Of a stretch of DNA of 5,819 bases, positions 1 to 5,051 are shown in pieces. The translations under genes were made by a program, and so were the position numbers. Source of the DNA: Streptosporangiaceae bacterium (GTDB taxonomy: Bacteria > Actinomycetota > Actinomycetes > Streptosporangiales > Streptosporangiaceae); NCBI GenBank assembly GCA_030040475.1, contig JASHTQ010000364.1, positions 1 to 5,819 on the forward strand. The letters run 5' to 3'. Positions within the stretch are counted from its first letter, which is position 1, and each line of letters starts with the position of its first letter. The notes under the pieces were generated by a model. The model searched no databases. It was given only the letters and a program-made list of their open reading frames with translations, and was not told where the DNA came from.

Positions 1-312
1 GAGCCCAGGCCCGACCTCTGCCTGATCGTCGTCAACAACGACGGCGGGGGAATCTTCTCCGCGCTAGAACAGGCCGCCTTCCCCGGTTCGTTCGAGCGGC
101 TCTTCGGCACCGCGCACGGGACGAGCCTGCGCCACCTCGCCGCCGCCTTCGGCCTGCCGTACCACCGGCTCGAGCACCCGGATGACCTGATGAAGGCGCT
201 GCCAGGGGTCGGCCTCCGGATCGTCGAGGCGAGCACCGACCGCGCCGCGGGCACGGCGCTGCGCGCCCGGTTGCGTCACGAGGCGGCCGAGGCCGTCCGG
301 GCTGCCCGGTAG
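1..312 (+). CDS. menD: MenD, C-terminal part (5' end outside window)
   Basis: This is the last 103 residues of 2-succinyl-5-enolpyruvyl-6-hydroxy-3-cyclohexene-1-carboxylate synthase, the thiamine-diphosphate enzyme that joins isochorismate and 2-oxoglutarate in cytoplasmic menaquinone synthesis. The frame is open from the first base and ends at TAG 310-312. Seen in the fragment: VVNNDGGGIFSALEQ at residues 10-24, which is the end of the ThDP/Mg-binding motif in the form typical of MenD, then FERLFGTAHG at 31-40 and the Rossmann-like C-terminal segment with GLPYHRLEHPDDL at 51-63. The family is usually about 550 residues, so roughly the last fifth is here. It converges on the next gene with only 3 bases between the stop codons, so there is no room for a separate terminator. 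Other ThDP enzymes (acetolactate synthase type) are less likely because of the NNDGGGIF and LFGTxHG signatures. Confidence 0.93.
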   Translation, partial: EPRPDLCLIVVNNDGGGIFSALEQAAFPGSFERLFGTAHGTSLRHLAAAFGLPYHRLEHPDDLMKALPGVGLRIVEASTDRAAGTALRARLRHEAAEAVRAAR

Positions 313-315
313 GGC

Positions 316-789
316 TCAGGTCAGGGGCACAAGTTCGACCTCGAGCTTGGCGGAATGCGAAGGCACATCCTCGCCATGGTCCACGGTGATCGTGTCGACC
401 TGGAGCTGGGCAGAATGGGACGGCACGTCGTAGCCTTCGCGGGCGACGCCCTTGATGAGGCTCTGCACGGCGGGCGGGTAGCTGGCGAGTGCTTGCTCGG
501 CCTGCCTGGCGGCGCGGTACTGAGCGCGGTCCATCAGGGATATGACCAGCCAGTCGCCTCGCTCGCCCGGGGTGGTGCGCCGGTAGATGACGGCGGGCGC
601 GTCGGCGTCGGCCGGTTCCTTCGCCAGGAACGGTTCTGCTGGCGACGATCCAGGAAGGTTGATGGGCTCGCCGGGACGCGCGGTGATGTCGTTGATGGCG
701 TCGCTGACCGCCCTGGCTTGCGCGGGCGCGGCAGCCTCGAGCTCGCTGTACGCGTCTTGCGCGGCGGCGGTGAGCCAGATCTCAGCCAT
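316..789 (-). CDS. Unrecognised 157-aa protein, RelE/ParE-like N-terminus, repeated C-terminus
   Basis: I do not recognise a named family with certainty. Residues 1-87 begin MAEIWLTAAAQDAYSEL, carry an Ala-rich helix (19-36), and continue with AVIYRR (66-71) and WLVISLMDRAQY (80-91). This layout (helical start, then strands with an Arg-rich YRR) loosely recalls RelE/ParE toxin folds, but no antitoxin-like gene lies beside it, so a toxin role is not claimed. Residues 121-131 (DVPSHSAQLQV) recur as 141-151 (DVPSHSAKLEV), a 20-residue period that ends almost at the C-terminus. The ATG at 789-787 follows the stop of the upstream membrane-protein gene by 9 bases, and a short TAGG overlapping that stop could serve as SD site. 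The two genes are probably co-transcribed. No signal peptide or membrane segment is seen. The + frame over the same stretch is an antisense shadow without family features. Confidence 0.7.
   Translation of the reverse strand: MAEIWLTAAAQDAYSELEAAAPAQARAVSDAINDITARPGEPINLPGSSPAEPFLAKEPADADAPAVIYRRTTPGERGDWLVISLMDRAQYRAARQAEQALASYPPAVQSLIKGVAREGYDVPSHSAQLQVDTITVDHGEDVPSHSAKLEVELVPLT
335..429 (-). repeat. Two-copy direct repeat inside the 157-aa gene
   Basis: Bases 335-369 and 395-429 are direct repeats with 29 of 35 bases identical and a 60-base period, exactly 20 codons. In the minus-strand protein they encode the DVPSHSAxLxV motif twice. Several mismatches change the base but keep similar residues (Q to K, Q to E), which suggests an old in-frame duplication kept under protein-level selection. 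Confidence 0.85.
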
Positions 790-798
790 GGTGTAAAC

Positions 799-1323
799 CT
801 ACGATTCGGCCGGGGTGGCTGTCGAATGCCCGGGCTGTACCCCTGACCATTGTCTCGCGGGGCCAGATGCCTGGTCGGCCGCGACCTGCCAGCCGCCGCG
901 CTCAAGCGACTTGATGATGTTCGGTATCGCTTCGACGCCAACGGCGGTAATGGCGAGGGAACTGGCGCGGGCCTGGGCGTTCACTTCTTGTTTCAGCCTC
1001 GTGACCTCGTCCTGGGTCTGCTTCAGGTCTACCCGGATCCCGGCGACGCCAAATCCGGCGACGTCCGGAAGAAGCAGGAACCCGCCGAGGACCGCGGCCC
1101 AGAGCCAGTCATTCAACGGGGTAAGCGCGTGTCCGATGACGGCGCAACTGACGAGGTACGCGATCGCGACGAGGAGGATGCCGACGTACCGCATGACGGG
1201 CACGGGCGTTGCCGTCAGGTCGATCCGCTTGAGCCGACGCCAGGTCCGCGCGCGGAGCCGCAGAGCTCGCTCCCTGCACGGCGCGCATGTGCACGGCTCG
1301 CTGCCGTCGTCCTGATCGGTCAT
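799..1323 (-). CDS. Small membrane protein: CxCxxC N-terminus, two TM helices, coiled coil
   Basis: No named family is recognised. The 174-residue protein has an acidic N-terminus with cysteines C11, C13 and C16 (CTCAPC), a strongly basic stretch at 18-33, a hydrophobic helix at about 43-66, a second at about 73-97, and a charged heptad-like segment at about 99-118 (DLKQTQDEVTRLKQEV) that may form a short coiled coil. The C-terminal tail is polar. The positive-inside rule would put the basic, Cys-bearing N-terminus in the cytoplasm and, with two helices, the coiled-coil tail too. The three cysteines could bind a metal, but a fourth ligand is not obvious. The ATG at 1323-1321 has no SD site, but a TANNNT box 6 bases upstream fits a leaderless start. 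The gene follows the phosphoesterase after 44 bases and is followed by the 157-aa gene after 9 bases. Confidence 0.78.
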   Translation of the reverse strand: MTDQDDGSEPCTCAPCRERALRLRARTWRRLKRIDLTATPVPVMRYVGILLVAIAYLVSCAVIGHALTPLNDWLWAAVLGGFLLLPDVAGFGVAGIRVDLKQTQDEVTRLKQEVNAQARASSLAITAVGVEAIPNIIKSLERGGWQVAADQASGPARQWSGVQPGHSTATPAES

Positions 1324-1329
1324 GGGGAC

Positions 1330-1335
1330 ACGTTA
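1330..1335 (-). promoter_or_regulatory. Candidate -10 box for a leaderless transcript of the membrane-protein gene
   Basis: The minus strand reads TAACGT, matching the actinobacterial TANNNT pattern, and stands 6 bases before the ATG at 1323. A transcript starting about 7 bases after the box would begin at or next to the ATG, as in leaderless actinobacterial genes. This fits the lack of an SD site. No convincing -35 element is seen at 16-18 bases, so the call is tentative. Confidence 0.35.
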
Positions 1336-1367
1336 GACGCTAGATATCCGGTTACGCGCGGGACCGG

Positions 1368-2132
1368 CTAGTCGGAGAAGACCAGGCGTTCGAGCTTGGC
1401 CGTGATCTCGGCCGGACGTGGCGGCCACAGCAGCAGGTCGGAGATCTTTCCGCCGGCCGGATCGCCGGTAGCGGGCCCGGCGTCCAGGGCCGCGGCGACG
1501 TCGTAACGCGTCCGCCTGAGCGATACATCCGGCCCGAGCAGGGCCCAGTATGCGGTACCCGGCTCGCCGTCATGATAGGGGAGCCCCACGCTGCCGGGAT
1601 TGACCGACCGCCGTCCGGCTACCTGTCGGTCGAACTGGATGTGAGTGTGCCCGGTGACGAGAACCTGCTCGTCAAGGCCCGTGCACAGCTGGGTGAAACG
1701 CTCGGCCGGGGTGGCGGGCGTCACCGCCTCGGTGTCGCTGCGCGGCGAGCCATGGCAGAACCGCACCGCGCCAAGACCGGTGATGTCGACCACGATGCTG
1801 AATGGGATCTTCGCCACGAAGCCGAGGGACGGCTCCGAATGCCGTGCGGGCACCCAGGCCTCGCGCGGGCTCTCCGGCGCCCGCGTCCCTGCCGCTATCT
1901 CGAGTACCGCACGCTCGCCGTTGCCGCGGACGAACAGCGCCGTCTCGCCCAGGCTTCGCATTAGCGCGACGGTCTCGTCGGGCTGGCTGCCCCAGGTCAG
2001 GTCGCCGCACGAGACCACCAGATCGGCTCCGGCAGCCTCGATATCGGCGAGCACAGCCGTCAGGGCCGCGACGTTGGCGTGCACGTCGGACACTACGGCG
2101 ACGCTGCCGACCGGGCCATAACGGGAGGCCAC
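1368..2132 (-). CDS. Calcineurin-like metallophosphoesterase (YfcE/MJ0936-type)
   Basis: This is a cytoplasmic phosphoesterase of the Metallophos_2 type, whose members hydrolyse phosphomono- or phosphodiesters with a two-metal centre. The substrate here is unknown. Counted from the chosen GTG, the metal motifs are SDVHAN (D16, H18), CGDLTWG (D44), RGNGE (N71), CHGSP (H127) and GHTH (H162, H164), followed by VNPGSVGLPYH (177-187), the usual end of the fold. The set is complete, so the enzyme is probably active. RGNGE replaces the more usual GNCD or GNHD. The start is chosen at GTG 2132-2130 because GGGAGG lies 5-6 bases upstream. An ATG at 2174 would add 14 residues (268 instead of 254) and has no SD site, but could be used as a leaderless start. 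The gene is divergent from the LysR gene and may head the three-gene minus-strand block. Confidence 0.9.
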   Translation of the reverse strand: MASRYGPVGSVAVVSDVHANVAALTAVLADIEAAGADLVVSCGDLTWGSQPDETVALMRSLGETALFVRGNGERAVLEIAAGTRAPESPREAWVPARHSEPSLGFVAKIPFSIVVDITGLGAVRFCHGSPRSDTEAVTPATPAERFTQLCTGLDEQVLVTGHTHIQFDRQVAGRRSVNPGSVGLPYHDGEPGTAYWALLGPDVSLRRTRYDVAAALDAGPATGDPAGGKISDLLLWPPRPAEITAKLERLVFSD

Positions 2133-2136
2133 GGAA

Positions 2137-2143
2137 TCCTCCC
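2137..2143 (-). promoter_or_regulatory. Strong SD site that decides the phosphoesterase start
   Basis: The minus strand reads GGGAGGA, ending 4 bases before GTG at 2132-2130. It favours this GTG over the in-frame ATG 42 bases upstream, which is preceded by a pyrimidine run. The site would lie within the coding sequence if the ATG at 2174 were used. Confidence 0.55.
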
Positions 2144-2181
2144 AGATGGCCGGTCCGTGAAAGATGACCGCCATGGGAAGG

Positions 2182-2187
2182 AGTGTA
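2182..2187 (-). promoter_or_regulatory. Candidate -10 box for the phosphoesterase transcript
   Basis: The minus strand reads TACACT, a good TANNNT match, 7 bases before the ATG at 2174. A transcript starting there would either be leaderless for the ATG or carry a leader of about 42 bases with the GGGAGG site in front of GTG 2132. No clear -35 hexamer is seen at the usual spacing. Confidence 0.4.
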
Positions 2188-2232
2188 GAACCCGCGGTAT
2201 CGGCAACGGTGATCCCGGCTTGGCGGGTGCGT

Positions 2233-2238
2233 GATAAT
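2233..2238 (+). promoter_or_regulatory. Candidate -10 box for the LysR-type gene
   Basis: GATAAT matches the TATAAT consensus at five of six bases and is one of the few AT-rich spots in the divergent region. It ends 10 bases before the ATG at 2249, which predicts a leader of only about 3-4 bases. No good -35 element is found at 16-18 bases. The start of transcription is inferred only. Confidence 0.35.
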
Positions 2239-2248
2239 TGGCAGTGTC

Positions 2249-3196
2249 ATGACCCTTACTCAGCTGAACGCGTTCGTCCTGGTCGCACGGCTCGGTTCGG
2301 TGACCGCCGCTGCCAACGCGCTCGGCGTCAGCGAGTCCGCGGTCTCCCAGGCGCTGTCCGCGCTCCGCCTGCACCTCGGCGATCAGCTCGTCACTCGCGG
2401 GCCTGTCGGCATGACGCTGACGGCCGGCGGGTCCAGGCTGCTGGCCACGGCGTCGCAGATCGTGGTGCTCGGCGCCGAGGCACATTCCGCGGTTCGCGCC
2501 GCTCAGGGCGCGCCCGAGCAACTGCGGGTGGTGTCCACGTCCACCATCGCCGAGTTCGTGATAAGCCCGCTGACTGAGGCGTTCACCCGGCGCTTTGCCG
2601 GCACGGTAGAGGTGTCGGCGGGCGTGGCGGTGACCAAGGAGATGAGTGTCCTGATCGCAAACCGCCTCGCCGACGTGGCGATCGGCTCGGCGGTGCCCGA
2701 CGATCCGGGCCTCGCCCTGGTGACCGAGCCCATCTTCAGGTACCGCCTCGTGGTGGTGACCGCCGGGCATACCAGGCCGCGGGGCAACGCTCGCCAGTGG
2801 CTGTGGCTGGTCGACCCGTCCGGTACCGACCCCGGCAGCGAGACCGGCCAGATGCTCGCGAGCCTGGGTATTCCCGAGGACAGGATCAGGGTCTTCCCCA
2901 ACCAGACCGCGGCCTGGGCGGCCGCCGCGGACGGTACCGGCGTGGCCCCGGCGGTCGAGCACCTGGTCGCCCAGCAGGTGCGCCGGGGTGAGCTGTCCGT
3001 GGTCGAGCAGCCCGGCTGCCGGATTGAAGCGTGCTGGCACGTCGCCCTGCTGGAACGGCAGCATCAGAGCGCCGTGGCCAGTTCGTTCAGGCGCTACCTC
3101 GGCACGCCGGAGGCCATGCACCTGATGCGGTCGCCGGCCGGCGGCGTGCCGCCATCGCGGTTCCGGCCGCCGGTCTACGTCACGATCTGGAGCTAG
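2249..3196 (+). CDS. LysR-type transcriptional regulator, likely of the cox operon
   Basis: This 315-residue DNA-binding regulator has the LysR layout. The N-terminal winged helix-turn-helix covers residues 1-60, with MTLTQLNAFVLVARLGSVTA, then AANALGVSESAVSQALSAL as the recognition unit and LGDQLVTR before the wing. A linker helix spans about 61-88, and a two-lobe effector-binding domain about 91-285 (QLRVVSTSTIAEFVISPL, later DGTGVAPAVEHLV). The C-terminal tail beyond about 295 is Pro/Arg-rich. The ATG at 2249 places the helix-turn-helix at the usual distance. A GTG at 2231 would add six residues but lacks support. The gene lies just upstream of, and in line with, the CO dehydrogenase genes. 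CutR, a LysR-type activator beside the mycobacterial CO dehydrogenase genes, is the closest known parallel, so control of coxMSL is inferred. The effector is unknown. It may also act on its divergent promoter region, as many LysR proteins do. Confidence 0.92.
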   Translation: MTLTQLNAFVLVARLGSVTAAANALGVSESAVSQALSALRLHLGDQLVTRGPVGMTLTAGGSRLLATASQIVVLGAEAHSAVRAAQGAPEQLRVVSTSTIAEFVISPLTEAFTRRFAGTVEVSAGVAVTKEMSVLIANRLADVAIGSAVPDDPGLALVTEPIFRYRLVVVTAGHTRPRGNARQWLWLVDPSGTDPGSETGQMLASLGIPEDRIRVFPNQTAAWAAAADGTGVAPAVEHLVAQQVRRGELSVVEQPGCRIEACWHVALLERQHQSAVASSFRRYLGTPEAMHLMRSPAGGVPPSRFRPPVYVTIWS

Positions 3197-3328
3197 GACC
3201 GGCCCAGACCCTCCTTTAAGCAAGCACTTATTCGCCTGTTGCGGGGTAGTGCGCGCCAGCGGATCATGTTGACGCGTCACAGGTGACGGCTAGTCGGTCA
3301 TTTCTGTCTAGCGGCAGGAGCATCAGGA
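3197..3328 (+). promoter_or_regulatory. Probable control region of the cox operon
   Basis: These 132 bases separate the regulator from the first operon gene and are less GC-rich in part (3214-3232). They contain TTGACG at 3269-3274, a good -35 match. The best -10 at acceptable spacing is TAGTCG at 3291-3296 (16 bases away), which is poor, so an activator may be needed. AGGAG at 3316-3320 stands 8 bases before ATG 3329. No stem-loop with a T run is seen after the LysR stop, so read-through from the regulator into the operon is possible. Confidence 0.5.
3270..3287. promoter_or_regulatory. Two overlapping perfect palindromes, candidate operator
   Basis: TGACGCGTCA (3270-3279) is a perfect 10-base palindrome. 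It overlaps GTCACAGGTGAC (3276-3287), whose 5-base arms GTCAC/GTGAC pair exactly around a 2-base centre. They share the GTCA half-site, and a further GTCA lies at 3297-3300. The cluster covers the TTGACG hexamer and its spacer, a typical place for an operator. The binding protein is not known. The adjacent LysR-type protein is the obvious candidate, although LysR sites usually follow a T-N11-A rule that is met here only loosely. Confidence 0.4.
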
Positions 3329-3580
3329 ATGCGCATTGAGTCGGACGGGCACAGCCGCGGTAACCCACGGCTTTACGAGCTGATCGAGCACGCTCCGACG
3401 ACAGGGAAGAGCCCGACCGTCTGGGCCTGGCCCGAACTGATCGATTACCTCAAGGTGGCCGGCCAGCCGGTGGCGGGGCCGTGGCCGCCGCACCAGGAGC
3501 CTCGGCCGGACCCGGAGGAGGACTCGCTGCCCACGGCAGTGCCCGACCCGGAATCGAAGGGCCGGGAATCGAAGAGCTAG
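3329..3580 (+). CDS. Small unrecognised protein at the head of the cox operon
   Basis: I do not recognise this 83-residue protein. Residues 14-45 look foldable (RLYELIEHAP, then SPTVWAWPELIDYLKVAG). The rest, from about 46, is rich in Pro, Glu and Asp (PWPPHQEPRPDPEEDSLP) and is probably disordered. It ends with ESKGR-ESKS, coded by a short direct repeat. There is no signal peptide, membrane segment or cysteine. The ATG at 3329 has AGGAG 8 bases upstream, and the codons favour G or C at third positions, so I take it as a real gene. Its stop is 40 bases before coxM, in the same direction, so co-transcription with coxMSL is likely. It is not one of the standard cox accessory genes I know (coxB, C, D, E, F, G, H, I, K). 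A role in regulation or assembly would be a guess. Confidence 0.6.
   Translation: MRIESDGHSRGNPRLYELIEHAPTTGKSPTVWAWPELIDYLKVAGQPVAGPWPPHQEPRPDPEEDSLPTAVPDPESKGRESKS
3550..3574 (+). repeat. Short direct repeat at the end of the small gene
   Basis: GGAATCGAAG occurs at 3550-3559 and again at 3565-3574, with a period of 15 bases. It codes for the repeated ESK at the C-terminus of the 83-residue protein. It looks like a small in-frame slippage duplication. Confidence 0.7.
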
Positions 3581-3609
3581 GCAAGCGAACCGAATCTCCT
3601 CAGCACACC

Positions 3610-3615
3610 AGGAGG
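3610..3615 (+). promoter_or_regulatory. Consensus SD site of coxM
   Basis: AGGAGG stands 5 bases before ATG 3621. It is the strongest ribosome binding site in the window and fixes the coxM start. It suggests high translation of the enzyme subunits compared with the upstream small gene. Confidence 0.8.
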
Positions 3616-3620
3616 ATCCT

Positions 3621-4511
3621 ATGTATCCCTCGCGGTTCCGCTATGAGGCGCCGCGTTCGCTCGACGAGGCGATCGGCCTGCTGCAGACGGGCGGTGACTA
3701 CGTCAAGGTGCTGGCCGGCGGCCAGAGCCTGGTCCCGCTGATGAAGCTGCGCTTTGCCTCGCCGGAGCTCGTGGTGGACATCAACAACGTGCCGGGCCTC
3801 GCCTACCATCGGGCCGACCCGGACGGCACCCTGCGCATCGGCGCGCTATGCCGGCACGTCGACCTTGAGCGCTCAGACCTGCTCAAGACGACGCAGCCGA
3901 CCATGGCCTCGGCGGCCCCGCTGATCGCCGATCCCATCGTCCGCAACAGGGGCACGCTTGTCGGCTCGCTGTGCCATGCCGACCCGCAGGGGGACTGGGC
4001 CTCGGTGGTGCTCGCGCTCGGCGGCTCGGTGGTGGCTCGGGGGCCGCGCGGCACGCGGGTCATCCCGCTCGCCGACTTCGTCACCGGGCCCTTCCAGAAC
4101 GTGCTGGACCCGGACGAGATCGCGGTGGAGGCGGTGATCCCGGCCGCGAAGGGGACCCGCTCCGGCGGCTACCTCAAGCTCGAGCGGCGGGTCGGTGACT
4201 TCGCCACCGTCGGGGTCGCGGTCGCGGTGGAAACAGTCGGCGAGAACGTGACCAGGGCGGGTATCGCCCTGACCGGCGTCGGCGGGTCGACCATCGGGGC
4301 TACCGAGGCCGCCGCGGCGCTCGTCGGCGGGCCGCTTACCACCGATCGCATCGCGCAGGCCGCCGAGCTTGCGGCACAGGCCGCACGGCCGCGAACCGAT
4401 CATCGCGGCAGCGCGGAATACAAGCGGCACATGGTGCGCACCTTCGTGGTCCGCATCCTGGGCCGCGGCCCCGTAGTAGAGGAGAGGGCGGCAGAGGAGA
4501 GGGCAGCCTGA
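3621..4511 (+). CDS. coxM: Carbon monoxide dehydrogenase medium (FAD) subunit
   Basis: CoxM carries the FAD that receives electrons from the small-subunit iron-sulfur clusters and passes them to the respiratory chain. The enzyme is a (LMS)2 complex at the inner face of the membrane. The 296 residues match the family (about 290). The start [18 protein letters not shown] is typical. The first FAD motif is AGGQS at 32-36, a variant of AGGHS. The second is at 112-115, TLVG, where most relatives have TIGG, inside [33 protein letters not shown] at 186-201 is the conserved middle of the CO-dehydrogenase/xanthine-dehydrogenase flavoprotein C-terminal half. The tail ends with a duplicated EERAA. The stop is 2 bases before the coxS ATG, so the genes are translationally close. 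An aldehyde or xanthine oxidase flavoprotein is possible in isolation, but the neighbouring CoxL sequence favours CO dehydrogenase. In mycobacterial naming this would be cutB. Confidence 0.9.
   Translation: MYPSRFRYEAPRSLDEAIGLLQTGGDYVKVLAGGQSLVPLMKLRFASPELVVDINNVPGLAYHRADPDGTLRIGALCRHVDLERSDLLKTTQPTMASAAPLIADPIVRNRGTLVGSLCHADPQGDWASVVLALGGSVVARGPRGTRVIPLADFVTGPFQNVLDPDEIAVEAVIPAAKGTRSGGYLKLERRVGDFATVGVAVAVETVGENVTRAGIALTGVGGSTIGATEAAAALVGGPLTTDRIAQAAELAAQAARPRTDHRGSAEYKRHMVRTFVVRILGRGPVVEERAAEERAA
4479..4508 (+). repeat. 15-base tandem duplication carrying the coxS SD site
   Basis: Bases 4479-4493 and 4494-4508 are adjacent copies with 13 of 15 bases identical, each coding for EERAA at the CoxM C-terminus. 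Both copies contain the purine run GAGGAGAGGG. The second copy puts GAGAGGG about 10 bases before the coxS ATG at 4514 and so is the likely SD site of coxS. Confidence 0.75.
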
Positions 4512-4513
4512 CC

Positions 4514-5038
4514 ATGACGATCGTCTACGAAGACCAGGACGCGCAGGGCGAGGTCCCGGTGCGCAGGATCAGGTTCACCATCAACGGCCAGAAGAAGGTG
4601 GCCGAGGTGGAGCCGCGGCTGCTGCTTGCCGATCTGATACGCCGCGGGCTCGGGCTGACCGGGACCCACCGGGGCTGCGACACGACCAACTGCGGTGCCT
4701 GCACGGTGCTCGTCGACGGCCGCCCCGTCAAGTCCTGCACCATGCTCGCCGTGCAGGTCGACGGGCGCGAGGTCAGTACGGTCGAGGGTCTCGCCACGGC
4801 CAGCGAACTGCACCCGCTGCAGGAAGGCTTCAAGGAAGAGCACGGGCTGCAATGCGGGTTCTGCACGCCGGGCATGATGATGGCCGCCAAGGCCCTGCTC
4901 GACGCCAACCCCGACCCCACCGAGGAAGACATCCGGTGGGCGCTGTCCGGCAACCTATGCCGCTGTACCGGCTACCAGAACATCGTGAAGTCGGTGTTGT
5001 GGGCCGCCGCCAAGCTCAGGTCCGAGTCGGCCGGATAG
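4514..5038 (+). CDS. coxS: Carbon monoxide dehydrogenase small (iron-sulfur) subunit
   Basis: CoxS holds two [2Fe-2S] clusters that carry electrons from the molybdenum site in CoxL to FAD in CoxM. The 174 residues contain the plant-ferredoxin-like cluster ligands C55, C60, C63 and C75 (C-x4-C-x2-C-x11-C, in [10 protein letters not shown]) and the helical-domain ligands C114, C117, C149 and C151 (QCGFC ... CRC). Q113 before C114 is the conserved glutamine near the molybdopterin cofactor. All ligands are present. The N-terminus is longer than usual by about a dozen residues ([13 protein letters not shown]), before the typical IRFTINGQ. The ATG at 4514 is used because of the purine-rich site upstream and its 2-base distance from the coxM stop. 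The gap to coxL is 13 bases. Homologous small subunits occur in xanthine and aldehyde oxidases, so the CO assignment rests on the neighbours. In mycobacterial naming this is cutC. Confidence 0.94.
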   Translation: MTIVYEDQDAQGEVPVRRIRFTINGQKKVAEVEPRLLLADLIRRGLGLTGTHRGCDTTNCGACTVLVDGRPVKSCTMLAVQVDGREVSTVEGLATASELHPLQEGFKEEHGLQCGFCTPGMMMAAKALLDANPDPTEEDIRWALSGNLCRCTGYQNIVKSVLWAAAKLRSESAG

Positions 5039-5051
5039 CGGGGAGAAACCA

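Noticed and set aside
331..348. Imperfect stem-loop near the menD/157-aa gene convergence
   Set aside because: A 7-base stem with one wobble pair lies within coding sequence and has no T run. It probably reflects the codons of the repeat.
316..789. Toxin-antitoxin module based on the RelE/ParE-like N-terminus
   Set aside because: The similarity is loose, the C-terminal extension is unusual for such toxins, and the adjacent gene codes for a membrane protein rather than a DNA-binding antitoxin.
1348..1367. Inverted repeat CCGGT/ACCGG between the phosphoesterase and the membrane-protein gene
   Set aside because: The stem is only 5 bases with a 10-base loop and no T run follows on the minus strand, so it is too weak to call a terminator.
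850..1371. Plus-strand open frames opposite the membrane-protein gene
   Set aside because: The minus frame shows two clean hydrophobic helices, a coiled-coil pattern and a plausible leaderless start. The plus frames show no domain or SD support.
2231..2249. Dyad TGA-N12-TCA before the LysR ATG as autoregulatory site
   Set aside because: Only about 5 of 9 half-site positions are symmetric and the T-N11-A spacing is not met. This is within chance expectation.
2093..3280. Long minus-strand open frame of 395 codons across the LysR gene
   Set aside because: It is antisense to a clear LysR protein, is rich in His, Arg, Gly and Pro without domains, and arises from the GC-rich third positions of the real gene.
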